A DNA stretch of 9,419 bases, from contig JAKACF010000104.1 of assembly GCA_021821585.1 (NCBI GenBank), forward strand, positions 1 through 9,419, written 5' to 3'. The stretch is from Actinomycetes bacterium. Lineage in GTDB: Bacteria; Actinomycetota; Acidimicrobiia; Acidimicrobiales; Bog-793. The notes below the pieces were generated by a model, which did no database searches, was not told where the DNA came from, and saw only the letters and a list, made by a program, of their open reading frames with translations. Below, piece after piece: positions 1-6,373 of the stretch. Positions within the stretch are counted from its first letter, which is position 1; every line of letters starts with the position of its first letter. The position numbers and the translations under genes are program-made.

Positions 1-564
1 CGTCTCGGCCCGCTTCGCACCCGGCCTGCCGGCCGCTGCCCGCTCTTCCTCCTCCAGGCGGCACACGAGCGGCTCGACGAGCGCGCCGACGAGCCGCTCC
101 GGCCACTCGGGCTCACCATGCGCACCTTCGTCCCGCTCGCCCTCGTCGCCGACAGCCCGTGCTCCCAGGTCCATCTCGGCTCGCGTCTCATGGTCGGCCC
201 GGCCGCCACGGTCGACGTCGTCGTCGACCTCGAGGCGAGCGGTGCCCTCCGGTGGGTGCGGAACCCGTGTGACCGCCGGAGCTGCACCCTCGAGGTGACA
301 CCCGAGGGCGAACGGCTGCGACGGCAGGCGGGAGCCGCCATGGCGGAGGCCACCGCCGAGCTGACCGCCGGCCTCGACGGGCGGTGGGCTCGGGAGCTCC
401 TCGGGCTGCTCGCCGGGATCTCCCGCTCCGTGGGCCGCGAGCGGGCGCGAGGGCTCCGGACCCGCACCGCGGCGGCCCGGCCCGCGCGCGGCGGCCTCTC
501 CGATGGGTGCCGTCACGGTGCTGACACCACCGGCAGTGCGTTCCGTCCGGGCGCGGCGAGATGA
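1..564 (+). CDS. MarR-family transcriptional regulator, 5' end outside window
   Basis: Probable winged-helix DNA-binding repressor of the MarR family, acting in the cytoplasm as a dimer. The reading frame is open from base 1 and has no ATG, GTG or TTG before the ATG at 118. The residues before that ATG (ERLDERADEPLRPLGLT) are typical MarR helix 1, so the gene almost certainly starts upstream of the window. The recognition-helix region follows (SQVHLGSRLMVGPAATVDVV), then the wing signature NP-x-DRRS near bases 262-282 and the usual LTPEGERL-like helix. The family normally ends soon after the LLGLLAGI helix, near base 435. Here a further tail of about 42 Arg/Ala/Gly-rich residues runs to the stop and resembles no domain I know. 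The effector and target genes cannot be told from this fragment. Family assignment is fairly secure; the tail may reflect a lost stop codon or a frameshift. Confidence 0.72.
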   Translation, partial: RLGPLRTRPAGRCPLFLLQAAHERLDERADEPLRPLGLTMRTFVPLALVADSPCSQVHLGSRLMVGPAATVDVVVDLEASGALRWVRNPCDRRSCTLEVTPEGERLRRQAGAAMAEATAELTAGLDGRWARELLGLLAGISRSVGRERARGLRTRTAAARPARGGLSDGCRHGADTTGSAFRPGAAR

Positions 565-649
565 GCGAGCGACCGCGTCCGCCCGCCGTTGTCCAGTGGC
601 GCCTGCTCCCATCGGGCCGGCACGGGCGGGAGGGAGCCGCGGCGACGCC

Positions 650-676
650 TCGGCACCAGGGGTCCTGGCAGACCGA
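650..676 (+). terminator. Weak hairpin downstream of the MarR gene
   Basis: CCAGG (656-660), loop GGT and CCTGG (664-668) form a 5-bp stem. It is extended by TCGG (650-653) pairing with CCGA (673-676) across an asymmetric internal loop. There is no T-tract. In GC-rich DNA a stem this short can arise by chance, so this is only a possible terminator. Confidence 0.2.
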
Positions 677-820
677 GTGCCCCCTCTAGCTGCACCGACG
701 GGGAGATCCGCACCCGCTGTGCGCCGCCAGACGTCCTCGCATCGTCGGGTGCGTGAATCACAGGGACACTTTCGGGGTATCGAGAGGGAGCGCGCAGAGA
801 ACATCGTCGTTACCTGCACA

Positions 821-826
821 GGGAGG
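821..826 (+). promoter_or_regulatory. Ribosome binding site for the DUF6458-like gene
   Basis: GGGAGG lies 7 bases before the ATG at 834. It is a strong Shine-Dalgarno match and fixes the start of the small membrane protein. Confidence 0.7.
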
Positions 827-833
827 CAGTTAG

Positions 834-1079
834 ATGCCCGGTATCGGATTCGGACTTCTACTCGTCGCGGTCGGAGCCATCCTCCGCTTCGCGATCTACG
901 CCCCGAACGACCATGCGAACTGGGGGACGATCGGCATCATCCTCATGATCGTCGGAGCCGTCGGCTTCATCGCCGGGCTCATCGTCGAGGCGCCCCGGCG
1001 GTACCGCCGCCAGGACACCTATGTCCGTCGTCCTGACGGTTCCGCCGAACGGGTGGTGAGGGACCAGTCGGGTTACTGA
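834..1079 (+). CDS. Small two-helix membrane protein, DUF6458-like
   Basis: An 81-residue protein predicted to sit in the cytoplasmic membrane. Residues 3-23 (GIGFGLLLVAVGAILRFAIY) and 31-51 (GTIGIILMIVGAVGFIAGLI) are hydrophobic helices joined by a short polar loop (APNDHANW). A basic, Arg/Tyr-rich tail of about 30 residues follows and is probably cytoplasmic. The opening Met-x-Gly-Ile-Gly, the AVGAILRFA motif and the TIGIILMIVGAVG motif match the small actinobacterial proteins grouped as DUF6458, recognised from memory. The family has no known function. The start is supported by a strong ribosome binding site. It stands alone on its strand and converges with the acyl-CoA dehydrogenase gene, 40 bases away. 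Confidence 0.85.
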   Translation: MPGIGFGLLLVAVGAILRFAIYAPNDHANWGTIGIILMIVGAVGFIAGLIVEAPRRYRRQDTYVRRPDGSAERVVRDQSGY

Positions 1080-1119
1080 GCCGGCCGCGTCCTCGAGTCG
1101 GTCGGGTGACTGAGGGTGG

Positions 1120-2772
1120 TCAGCGAGGCGCCTCGTCCACGAGGCGCCTCGCGATCACCTTCAGGCACAGCGTCTCGTCCGCGCCCTCGAAGATGGAGAG
1201 GACCCGGGCGTCGACGAAGAGGCGGCTCACGGTGAATTCCTCGGCGTAGCCCATGCCCCCGTGGATCTGCATGGCTTCGCGGCTCACCCATTCGGCGGCC
1301 CGGCAGACGTAGGCCTTCACCATCGAGGCCTCCATCGACCCCTCGCCCCTCGCCATCATCGACGCCACGCGGTAGGCGAATTGCCGGCTCGCCTGGATCA
1401 TGGCAGCCATCCGCCCGAGCTTGGCGCGGGTGAGCTCGTACTCGATGATCGGCTGGCCGAAGACCTTCCTCTCCCGCGAGTAGGCGAGAGCTGCCTCGTA
1501 GGCGGCCTGCATCACCCCGAGCGCCCGTGCGGCGGTCTGGAGCCGGCCGTTCTCGAAGCCGGCCATCTGCAGGTAGAAGCCCCTTCCCTTCCCGGCCTCT
1601 CCGCCGACGAGGTTCTCGTCTGCGACCCACCAGTTCTCGAAGGCGAGCTCGTAGGAGTGCATGCCCCGGTAGCCGAGGGTGTCGATCGGGCGTCCCTCGA
1701 GGCGGCCTGGCGGGAGTCCCTCCGGCCTGCCGCCCTCGCCGGCGTCCTGGGTGAGCACGAAGCCGTGCGAGTCCGCCGGTTGCTTGTGGACCACGAACAG
1801 CGACAGGCCGCGGTGACCCTTCGACCGGTCCGGGTCGGTCCTCGCGAGCAGCATCAACAGGTCAGCCCTGGCGGCGAAGGTGCACCAGGTCTTCACCCCG
1901 TTCACGAGGTAGCCGCCGCCCTCGGCCGGTAGGGCGGTCACGCCGAGGTTGGCCACGTCCGAGCCGAAGTCGGGCTCGGTGACGGCGACGGCGACCATGT
2001 GCTCGGCCGACGCGATCCCCGGCAGGAGGCGGCTGCGCTGCTCTTCGGTCCCCCCGTTCACGATGGCGCGGGTGAGGATCTCCGGGCGGGTGATGAGGGC
2101 TCCGCCTGCCCCGAGCGAGGCCCGCGACAGCTCCTCGGTCGCCACCACCATGCCGAGGTAGTCGTGCTCGCCGCCGGAGGCGAAGCCGCCGTAGCTCTCC
2201 GGCACCGACAGGCCGAAGCCACCCATCTCGGCGAGGCCCTCGATGATGTCCTCGGGCACGTCGGCGTTCTGGCGGTGGATCTGCTCGGCCCGGGGTGCGA
2301 TCCGCTCCTCGGCGAAGCGCCGGAAGGTGTCGCGGACGAGCTCGAAGTCGTCGTCCAGATGGAGCGGGCCCGGCGTCTCGGCCACCGCCGCCAGCGCACC
2401 CGGGGACCGGGCGAGGGTGAGGAAGTCCGACAGCTCCCGGTGCCAGCCGGGCTCGACGCCCCACTCGACCTCCCGCCCGGCGGTCCTCGCGACGAGGTCC
2501 GCCACGACGTCGCCGGCGAAGACCGCCGCCAGCAGCGCCTCGGTCTCGCCGAGGGCTCCGTACCCGAGCGCCGCCCGGGCCGTCTCGACGCCGGCCGCCG
2601 CGTGGGCCAGCTCGTAGGCGAGCACCTGGTGGTCGTCGAGCAGCCGCCCGCGGTCGCTCAGCTCGCTCAGGCGGCGGGTCGCGCCGTTCACCACCCCGGC
2701 GGCGCGCTCGAGCGCGGTCTCGGCCGCCGACAGGTCGCGAAGCGCCGCGAGGTCGGCGTCGGTCGCATGCAT
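1120..2772 (-). CDS. Acyl-CoA dehydrogenase, (2S)-methylsuccinyl-CoA dehydrogenase-like
   Basis: A 550-residue flavoprotein expected to oxidise an acyl-CoA to the 2,3-enoyl-CoA and pass electrons to ETF. The core runs from about residue 137 to the end. It includes the FAD/substrate segment VTEPDFGSD (264-272), GVKTW (292-296), the YSRERKVFGQPI helix (431-442), QIHGGMGY (502-509), and IFEG with the likely catalytic Glu529. Residues 1-130 are a helical extension that ordinary acyl-CoA dehydrogenases lack. This extension, the overall length and segments such as TLGYRGMHSYELAFEN and GRLQTAARALGV resemble methylsuccinyl-CoA dehydrogenase (Mcd) of the ethylmalonyl-CoA pathway, recalled from memory. 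Partner genes such as crotonyl-CoA carboxylase/reductase are not in the window, so the substrate is unproven. It lies 9 bases after the methyltransferase gene, probably on the same transcript. No clear Shine-Dalgarno site precedes the ATG, which suggests translational coupling. Confidence 0.88.
   Translation of the reverse strand: MHATDADLAALRDLSAAETALERAAGVVNGATRRLSELSDRGRLLDDHQVLAYELAHAAAGVETARAALGYGALGETEALLAAVFAGDVVADLVARTAGREVEWGVEPGWHRELSDFLTLARSPGALAAVAETPGPLHLDDDFELVRDTFRRFAEERIAPRAEQIHRQNADVPEDIIEGLAEMGGFGLSVPESYGGFASGGEHDYLGMVVATEELSRASLGAGGALITRPEILTRAIVNGGTEEQRSRLLPGIASAEHMVAVAVTEPDFGSDVANLGVTALPAEGGGYLVNGVKTWCTFAARADLLMLLARTDPDRSKGHRGLSLFVVHKQPADSHGFVLTQDAGEGGRPEGLPPGRLEGRPIDTLGYRGMHSYELAFENWWVADENLVGGEAGKGRGFYLQMAGFENGRLQTAARALGVMQAAYEAALAYSRERKVFGQPIIEYELTRAKLGRMAAMIQASRQFAYRVASMMARGEGSMEASMVKAYVCRAAEWVSREAMQIHGGMGYAEEFTVSRLFVDARVLSIFEGADETLCLKVIARRLVDEAPR
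1123..1152 (-). terminator. 13-bp stem hairpin formed by the last codons of the acyl-CoA dehydrogenase gene
   Basis: The 12-base palindrome CGAGGCGCCTCG occurs twice, at 1124-1135 and 1140-1151, separated by TCCA. With the flanking G1123-C1152 pair, the two copies make a perfect 13-bp GC-rich stem with a 4-base loop. It lies entirely within the coding sequence and ends directly before the TGA at 1122-1120. No T-tract follows. It could act as a U-less terminator for the minus-strand transcript, and being symmetric also for the converging plus-strand transcript, or protect the mRNA 3' end. Confidence 0.5.
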
Positions 2773-2781
2773 GGGGGAAGG

Positions 2782-3462
2782 TTACCGACGCGGCAGCAGC
2801 GGGCGCCTCTCCGCCTCCGCGACCCTCCCGATCACGGTGACGAGGGGAGGCAGCACGATCGGCTCGTCTCCGGGGTCGACCTCGGTGAGCGAGTGCAGGT
2901 AGTCGGCCACCGGCCCGGGACCGGCGCCGGCCGGCGCTTCCGCCCAGGCGTCGACGAGCTCCATACCGGCCTCCCGCACGAGCGCAGGGAGCCACGCACC
3001 GACGTCGGGCCGGAGCGCGTCGGGCATCGAGAGCGGCAGGCCGCCGATGCGCCCGGCGGAGGTGACCGGCTCCTGGGCGACGACGTAGCCGCCGCCGACG
3101 ACGGCGCCGGCCATGCGGCGGAGCACGGCGGCCGGGTCCCGGACGTGCATGAGGAGGAAGCGGCAGTAGGCGAGCTGGACGCGCTCGGGCAGGACGAGGT
3201 CCTCGGCGGCCTGGGTGAGCGAGACGACCTGGCCCTCCCCGGCTGCCGCCGCCGCCCGGGCGGTCTCGTCGCGCGCGAGCGGGTCCGAGTCGACGGCGTA
3301 GACCCGGCCGCTCCTCCCGACGAGCTCGGCCAGGGCGACCGAGACGTCGCCGGCTCCGGCCCCGACGTCGACACAGCGCCAGCCCTCGCCGAGGCCGAGT
3401 CGCTCGAGGGCGGTGGCGAGCGGCCGCCGGTACACGTCGTTGCGCAGACCGAGCTCGCTCAC
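2782..3462 (-). CDS. Class I SAM-dependent methyltransferase
   Basis: Soluble methyltransferase of about 226 residues; the substrate is unknown. The Rossmann fold is clear. Motif I, the glycine-rich SAM loop VDVGAGAGDVS, lies at 31-41. The acidic end of strand 2, VYAVDSD, is at 54-60. Motif IV-like ERVQLAYCRFLLMHV is at 93-107, and the post-I helix DPAAVLRRMAGAVVGGGYVVAQE is at 109-131. I chose the GTG at 3462 (MSELGLRND) because homologous proteins begin close to a short helix before YRRPLATALERLGL. An upstream GTG at 3471 and ATG at 3537 are in frame, but the ATG would overlap the divergent gene by 14 bases. None has a strong ribosome binding site. It precedes the acyl-CoA dehydrogenase by 9 bases and is probably cotranscribed with it. 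Methylation of a small metabolite or cofactor is possible but is a guess. Confidence 0.8.
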   Translation of the reverse strand: MSELGLRNDVYRRPLATALERLGLGEGWRCVDVGAGAGDVSVALAELVGRSGRVYAVDSDPLARDETARAAAAAGEGQVVSLTQAAEDLVLPERVQLAYCRFLLMHVRDPAAVLRRMAGAVVGGGYVVAQEPVTSAGRIGGLPLSMPDALRPDVGAWLPALVREAGMELVDAWAEAPAGAGPGPVADYLHSLTEVDPGDEPIVLPPLVTVIGRVAEAERRPLLPRR

Positions 3463-3523
3463 CGGCCACACGGTAGCTGCCGGCCCGGTCGGCGCCCCGG
3501 TGCGCAGGGATAGGTTGTCGCCC

Positions 3524-3964
3524 GTGAGAGTCACCATGCTCCTGTGCGACGCGGCTCAGGTCGCCGACGGCAAGCTGTACATCCTCGGCGGCGGATGGAG
3601 CCTGGTCGGCCCCGACCCCATGCCGTCTGCCGTCGCCCTCAAGATCGACGTGGACTGGACCGAGGCGGGCTCGCCCCACCACTGGGAGCTGTACCTCGTC
3701 GACGAGGACGGCCAGTCGGTCCTCGTCGAGACGCCCGAAGGCCCGAAGCCGATGGAGGTCCGTGGCGACTTCGAGGTCGGCCGTCCCGGCACCGTCCCCG
3801 AGGGGAGCCCGATCGACGTGGCGCTGGCCGTCAATTTCGGTCCTCTCCCGCTGCCGCCGGGCACGCGGTTCACCTGGCGTCTCACGATCGACGGCGAGTC
3901 CGCGCCGGACTGGATGCTCTCGTTCTCCACCCGCGACGCCCGCCCTCCCTCGGAGGAGGCGTGA
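3524..3964 (+). CDS. DUF6941-like protein of unknown function
   Basis: A 146-residue soluble protein. The start region MRVTMLLCDAAQVADGKLYI and the following LGGGWSLVGPDPMPSAVALK resemble the conserved opening of actinobacterial proteins grouped as DUF6941; the family name is from memory. Predicted secondary structure is mostly beta strands with no signal peptide or membrane segment. The later part (HHWELYLVDEDGQSVLV, then TRFTWRLTIDG) looks like a beta-sandwich. I chose GTG 3524 because AGGGATAGG (3506-3514) lies about 9 bases before it and because it gives the family-like N terminus; ATG 3536 is an alternative. It is the first gene of a probable three-gene plus-strand unit. Its stop overlaps the hydratase start by 4 bases, so the two are probably translationally coupled. 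No function is known to me. Confidence 0.8.
   Translation: MRVTMLLCDAAQVADGKLYILGGGWSLVGPDPMPSAVALKIDVDWTEAGSPHHWELYLVDEDGQSVLVETPEGPKPMEVRGDFEVGRPGTVPEGSPIDVALAVNFGPLPLPPGTRFTWRLTIDGESAPDWMLSFSTRDARPPSEEA
3952..3959 (+). promoter_or_regulatory. Ribosome binding site deciding the MaoC start
   Basis: GGAGGAGG lies just before GTG 3961, inside the last codons of the DUF6941-like gene. With the GTGA overlap of start and stop, it supports translational coupling and fixes this GTG as the start. Confidence 0.65.
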
Positions 3965-4470
3965 GCGTCCACGAGCGCCCCTTCGGCCGGGCGCTCGAGG
4001 ACTTCGCCGTGGGCGACGTCTACCGGCACTGGCCGGGCAAGACGATCACCGAGTACGACGACCACCTGTTCTGCATGATCACGATGAACCACCATCCGCT
4101 GCACACGAACGCCTTCTTCGCCGAGCACGACACGCCCCAGGGGCGCAACGTCGTCGTCGGGAACCTCGTCTACTCGCTCGTGCTCGGGATGAGCGTGCCG
4201 GACGTGTCGGGCTCGTGCATCGCCAACCTCGAGGTGGAGACCCTGCAGCACAAGAACCCGACCTTCCACGGCGACACGATCTACGCCGAGACGCGGGTGC
4301 TCGAGGTGAGCGAATCGCGCTCCAAGCCCGACCGGGGCGTCGTCACCGTGGAGACGAAGGGGTTCAACCAGCGCGGCGAGGAGGTCTGCTACTTCCGCCG
4401 CAAGCTGCTGGCCTGGAAGCGGGACGCCATGCCCGAGCGGCACCGTCCCTACGACTCCGCCTGGGACTGA
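3961..4470 (+). CDS. MaoC-family hot-dog dehydratase/hydratase
   Basis: A 169-residue single-domain hot-dog enzyme, expected to hydrate a 2-enoyl-CoA reversibly. The opening LEDFAVGDVYRHWPGKTITE (12-31) and the catalytic stretch MNHHPLH (42-48), then NAFFAEHDT, match MaoC-like hydratases. The usual (R)-enoyl-CoA hydratase signature carries Asp-x-Asn-Pro-x-His. Here the Asp position is Asn43, while His48 is kept. As I recall, a subgroup that includes proteins annotated as mesaconyl- or itaconyl-CoA hydratases has this N-x-H-P-L-H form. The later segments GDTIYAETRVLEVSESRSKP (104-123) and VTVETKGFNQRGEEVC are typical. GTG 3961 overlaps the previous stop and follows GGAGGAGG. The next gene, mutY, starts 8 bases after its stop. 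The acyl-CoA dehydrogenase diverging from the same region could supply its substrate. Confidence 0.86.
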   Translation: MSVHERPFGRALEDFAVGDVYRHWPGKTITEYDDHLFCMITMNHHPLHTNAFFAEHDTPQGRNVVVGNLVYSLVLGMSVPDVSGSCIANLEVETLQHKNPTFHGDTIYAETRVLEVSESRSKPDRGVVTVETKGFNQRGEEVCYFRRKLLAWKRDAMPERHRPYDSAWD

Positions 4471-4478
4471 GCCCCGGG

Positions 4479-5402
4479 GTGGCCCCCGTGGCGCCGGCCC
4501 GCGCCGAGGGTCGAGCGATCTCCGACGCCGTCGTCGCCTGGTGGGCCTCCTCGGCGGTGCGGCGCGAGCGCGACCGCCTCGCCTGGCGGGCGCGGCGCGA
4601 CCCGTGGCGGGTGCTCGTCTCCGAGGTGATGCTCGCCCAGACCCAGATCGGCCGGGTGCAGGCCCACTTCGAGCCTTTCCTCGCCCGCTTCCCGAGCCCG
4701 TCGTCGCTGGCGTCGGCTCCGCTCGCCGAGGTGCTCGCCTGCTGGTCGGGACTCGGGTACCCGCGCCGGGCGGTGGCGCTCCAGCGGGCGGCGTCGGTCC
4801 TCGTCGACGAGCACGCAGGGCGGGTGCCGTCCTCCTATCGCGAGCTGCGCGACCTGGCGGGAGTGGGCGACTACACCGCCCGCGCCGTCATGGCCTTCGC
4901 CTTCGACGCCCCTGTCATGCCCGTCGACACGAACATCGCCCGCGTGCTCGCGAGAGCGGTCGCCGGCCAGCCTCTCGGGCGGGCGCGGAGCCAGGAGGTG
5001 GCCGACTCGCTCGTCGCCGGTGCCCGGCGGGGGCGGCGGCGCGCCCAGGCCGTCATGGACCTCGGCGCCACGGTCTGCCGGCCGTCGCCCTCCTGCGACC
5101 GCTGCCCGCTCGGCCCGGGGAGCGGGCAGCCGACCTGCGCCTGGCGGGGCGGGGAAGAGCCGGACCCTGCCGAGGGCACCTTCGGCTCCTCCCGGCGCCA
5201 GGCGCCCTTCGAGGGCTCGGACCGCCAGGGCCGCGGGAGGCTGCTCAGGGCGGCGGCCGCACGGACCCTCGTGCCGGCCGAGCTCGCCCTGGCGGCGGGA
5301 TGGCCCGGGGACCCCACCCGGGCGGAGAGGGTGGCCCGGACGCTCGTCGCCGACGGCCTGCTCGAACGCGGGCCGGAGGGCGGCTACCGGCTGCCCTGTT
5401 GA
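4479..5402 (+). CDS. mutY: A/G-specific adenine DNA glycosylase MutY
   Basis: Base-excision repair enzyme that removes adenine mispaired with 8-oxoguanine or guanine. The 307-residue protein has the conserved EVMLAQTQ segment with catalytic Glu49, GLGYPRRA, the helix-hairpin-helix LAGVGDYTARAV (126-137), and PVDTNIARVLAR with the catalytic Asp150. Four cysteines that would hold a 4Fe-4S cluster follow: Cys200, 206, 209 and 220. Their spacing is C-x5-C-x2-C-x10-C rather than the usual C-x6-C-x2-C-x5-C. The C-terminal part (RRQAPFEGSDRQGRGRLLRA, then TLVADGLLERG) is the short actinobacterial form and lacks the full NUDIX-like 8-oxoG-reading domain of E. coli MutY. GTG 4479 is chosen, with GTG 4488 as an alternative; no clear ribosome site separates them. 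It is the last gene of the plus-strand unit and converges with the aquaporin gene. Confidence 0.92.
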   Translation: MAPVAPARAEGRAISDAVVAWWASSAVRRERDRLAWRARRDPWRVLVSEVMLAQTQIGRVQAHFEPFLARFPSPSSLASAPLAEVLACWSGLGYPRRAVALQRAASVLVDEHAGRVPSSYRELRDLAGVGDYTARAVMAFAFDAPVMPVDTNIARVLARAVAGQPLGRARSQEVADSLVAGARRGRRRAQAVMDLGATVCRPSPSCDRCPLGPGSGQPTCAWRGGEEPDPAEGTFGSSRRQAPFEGSDRQGRGRLLRAAAARTLVPAELALAAGWPGDPTRAERVARTLVADGLLERGPEGGYRLPC

Positions 5403-5426
5403 GCCACGAGCGCCCGGTCCGTTCCG

Positions 5427-6266
5427 TCAGGGCTCGGCCAGGAGGTTGCGCTCGAAGTGGGCAACCTTGGCGACGTCGACCTCGAGGTCCGACAGGACGG
5501 GGAGGAGCCGCCGGGCGGCCAGAGCGAGCAGCGTGCCGAGGACCGGTGCCGCCCAGTAGAGCCAGTAGCTGTGGGCGGCGAGCGAGACGACGTCGGGTCC
5601 GAGGCTGCGTGCCGGGTTGGTGCTCGTGCCCGACCACGGCGCCTCGAGGAAGACCATGGCGCAGTAGAGGAAGGGGAAGAGGAAGGGCGTGTAGTGGCGC
5701 AGGCGCTCGTGGCCGACGAAGCTCAGCACGAGCAGGATGAGCACGAAGGTGGTCACGCACTCGCCGAGAAAGGCGAGCCCGTCGCCAGCCGGCCCGGGAG
5801 CGGTGGCGCCGTAGGCGATGCTCTGGCCCATCCCGCCCCAGGCGAGCAGCGGGGCCGCCCCGGCGATCGCTCCGACGAGCTGGCTCGCCACGAAGGCGAG
5901 GAGCGCCCGGGCCGGAAGTGCGCCCTCCAGGAAGAAGGCGAGGCTCACGACCGGGTTGAGGTGGGCGCCGCTCACCCGCCCGACCGGCGAGAGCGCGACC
6001 GCCATGCCGGTGGCACCGAAGAGCGCCCCGGTGAGCGCCCGGCGGGCGCCGACCGACGGCAGGACGCTCGCAAGCGGGCTCCCGCGGCCCAGATCGAAGA
6101 TGACGATGGAGAGCCCGGCGGCGACGAGGACGGCGGTCCCGACCGCCTCGGAGAGGCACATGGCGGCGAGATGGCGCCCGCTCGGCGGGCGACGGCGGCT
6201 CATGGGCCCCATCTTCACCGCGCCCGCCGGGCGGTCCGGCCGCGGCGGCGGCACCGGGCCGCTCAT
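5427..6266 (-). CDS. Aquaporin / MIP-family channel
   Basis: Integral membrane channel of the major intrinsic protein family, 279 residues, with about six transmembrane helices and two half-helix loops. The first pore motif is SGAHLNPV (99-106), Asn-Pro-Val instead of Asn-Pro-Ala. The second is the standard STNPARSLGP (215-224), with the selectivity-filter Arg220. Ser221 after that Arg and the YW pair at 237-238 resemble water channels rather than glycerol facilitators, where Asp and Pro/Leu-type residues are usual. Transport of other small neutral solutes cannot be excluded. The first 30 residues are Pro/Arg-rich and unlike a membrane helix. ATG 6266 has AAGGGG about 10 bases upstream; ATG at 6212 or 6203 is also possible and would remove this extension. 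It lies downstream of the DUF4097 gene on the same strand, but a hairpin separates them. Confidence 0.88.
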   Translation of the reverse strand: MSGPVPPPRPDRPAGAVKMGPMSRRRPPSGRHLAAMCLSEAVGTAVLVAAGLSIVIFDLGRGSPLASVLPSVGARRALTGALFGATGMAVALSPVGRVSGAHLNPVVSLAFFLEGALPARALLAFVASQLVGAIAGAAPLLAWGGMGQSIAYGATAPGPAGDGLAFLGECVTTFVLILLVLSFVGHERLRHYTPFLFPFLYCAMVFLEAPWSGTSTNPARSLGPDVVSLAAHSYWLYWAAPVLGTLLALAARRLLPVLSDLEVDVAKVAHFERNLLAEP

Positions 6267-6282
6267 TTCGGTTCTGCCCCTT

Positions 6283-6296
6283 GCCCCCCGGGGGGC
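6283..6296. repeat. 14-bp perfect palindrome upstream of the aquaporin gene
   Basis: GCCCCCCGGGGGGC reads the same on both strands and lies 17-30 bases upstream of the aquaporin ATG. It could be a protein-binding site or a hairpin in the aquaporin leader. It may also be a low-complexity effect of the high GC content. Confidence 0.4.
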
Positions 6297-6326
6297 CCGA
6301 CGTTACGCTCCGCCGGAGAGGGGGAC

Positions 6327-6344
6327 CCCGGGAGCGATTCCGGG
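6327..6344. repeat. Hairpin with GCGA loop in the aquaporin upstream region
   Basis: CCCGGGA (6327-6333) pairs with TTCCGGG (6338-6344), counting one G-U pair, around a 4-base GCGA loop. It is probably part of the structured leader or promoter region of the aquaporin gene. Confidence 0.3.
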
Positions 6345-6373
6345 CTGTCAGGCAGGGACGAGCGGTGGTCTCC

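Larger units (their letters stand above)
565..833. other. Intergenic gap between the MarR gene and the small membrane protein gene
   Basis: No convincing gene is seen on either strand. The stretch holds an imperfect hairpin at 650-676: TCGG and CCGA outer arms, CCAGG and CCTGG inner arms, loop GGT, and unequal internal loops. This could weakly terminate the MarR transcript. It must also hold the promoter of the next gene, but I found no good -35/-10 pair. The best -10-like match, TATCGA at 778-783, has no matching -35. Confidence 0.45.

Noticed and set aside
513..761. Minus-strand open frame of 82 codons in the 5' gap
   Set aside because: No recognisable motif, ribosome site or conserved composition; it overlaps the MarR 3' end in antisense.
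778..783. TATCGA as -10 element for the DUF6458-like gene
   Set aside because: No -35-like sequence lies 16-18 bases upstream, and only three of six bases match the consensus.
503..1036. Plus-strand open frame bridging the MarR gene and the small membrane protein gene
   Set aside because: Composition is random-looking and Arg-rich. It overlaps the DUF6458-like gene, which has a strong ribosome site and a clear two-helix protein in another frame.
1999..3513. Long plus-strand open frame of about 500 codons opposite the acyl-CoA dehydrogenase and methyltransferase genes
   Set aside because: It mirrors the codon structure of two well-recognised minus-strand genes, is of odd His/Arg/Gly-rich composition, and contains no recognisable domain. 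It is an antisense artefact of high GC content.
5403..5426. Terminator between the convergent mutY and aquaporin genes
   Set aside because: The 24-base gap shows no inverted repeat of useful length.
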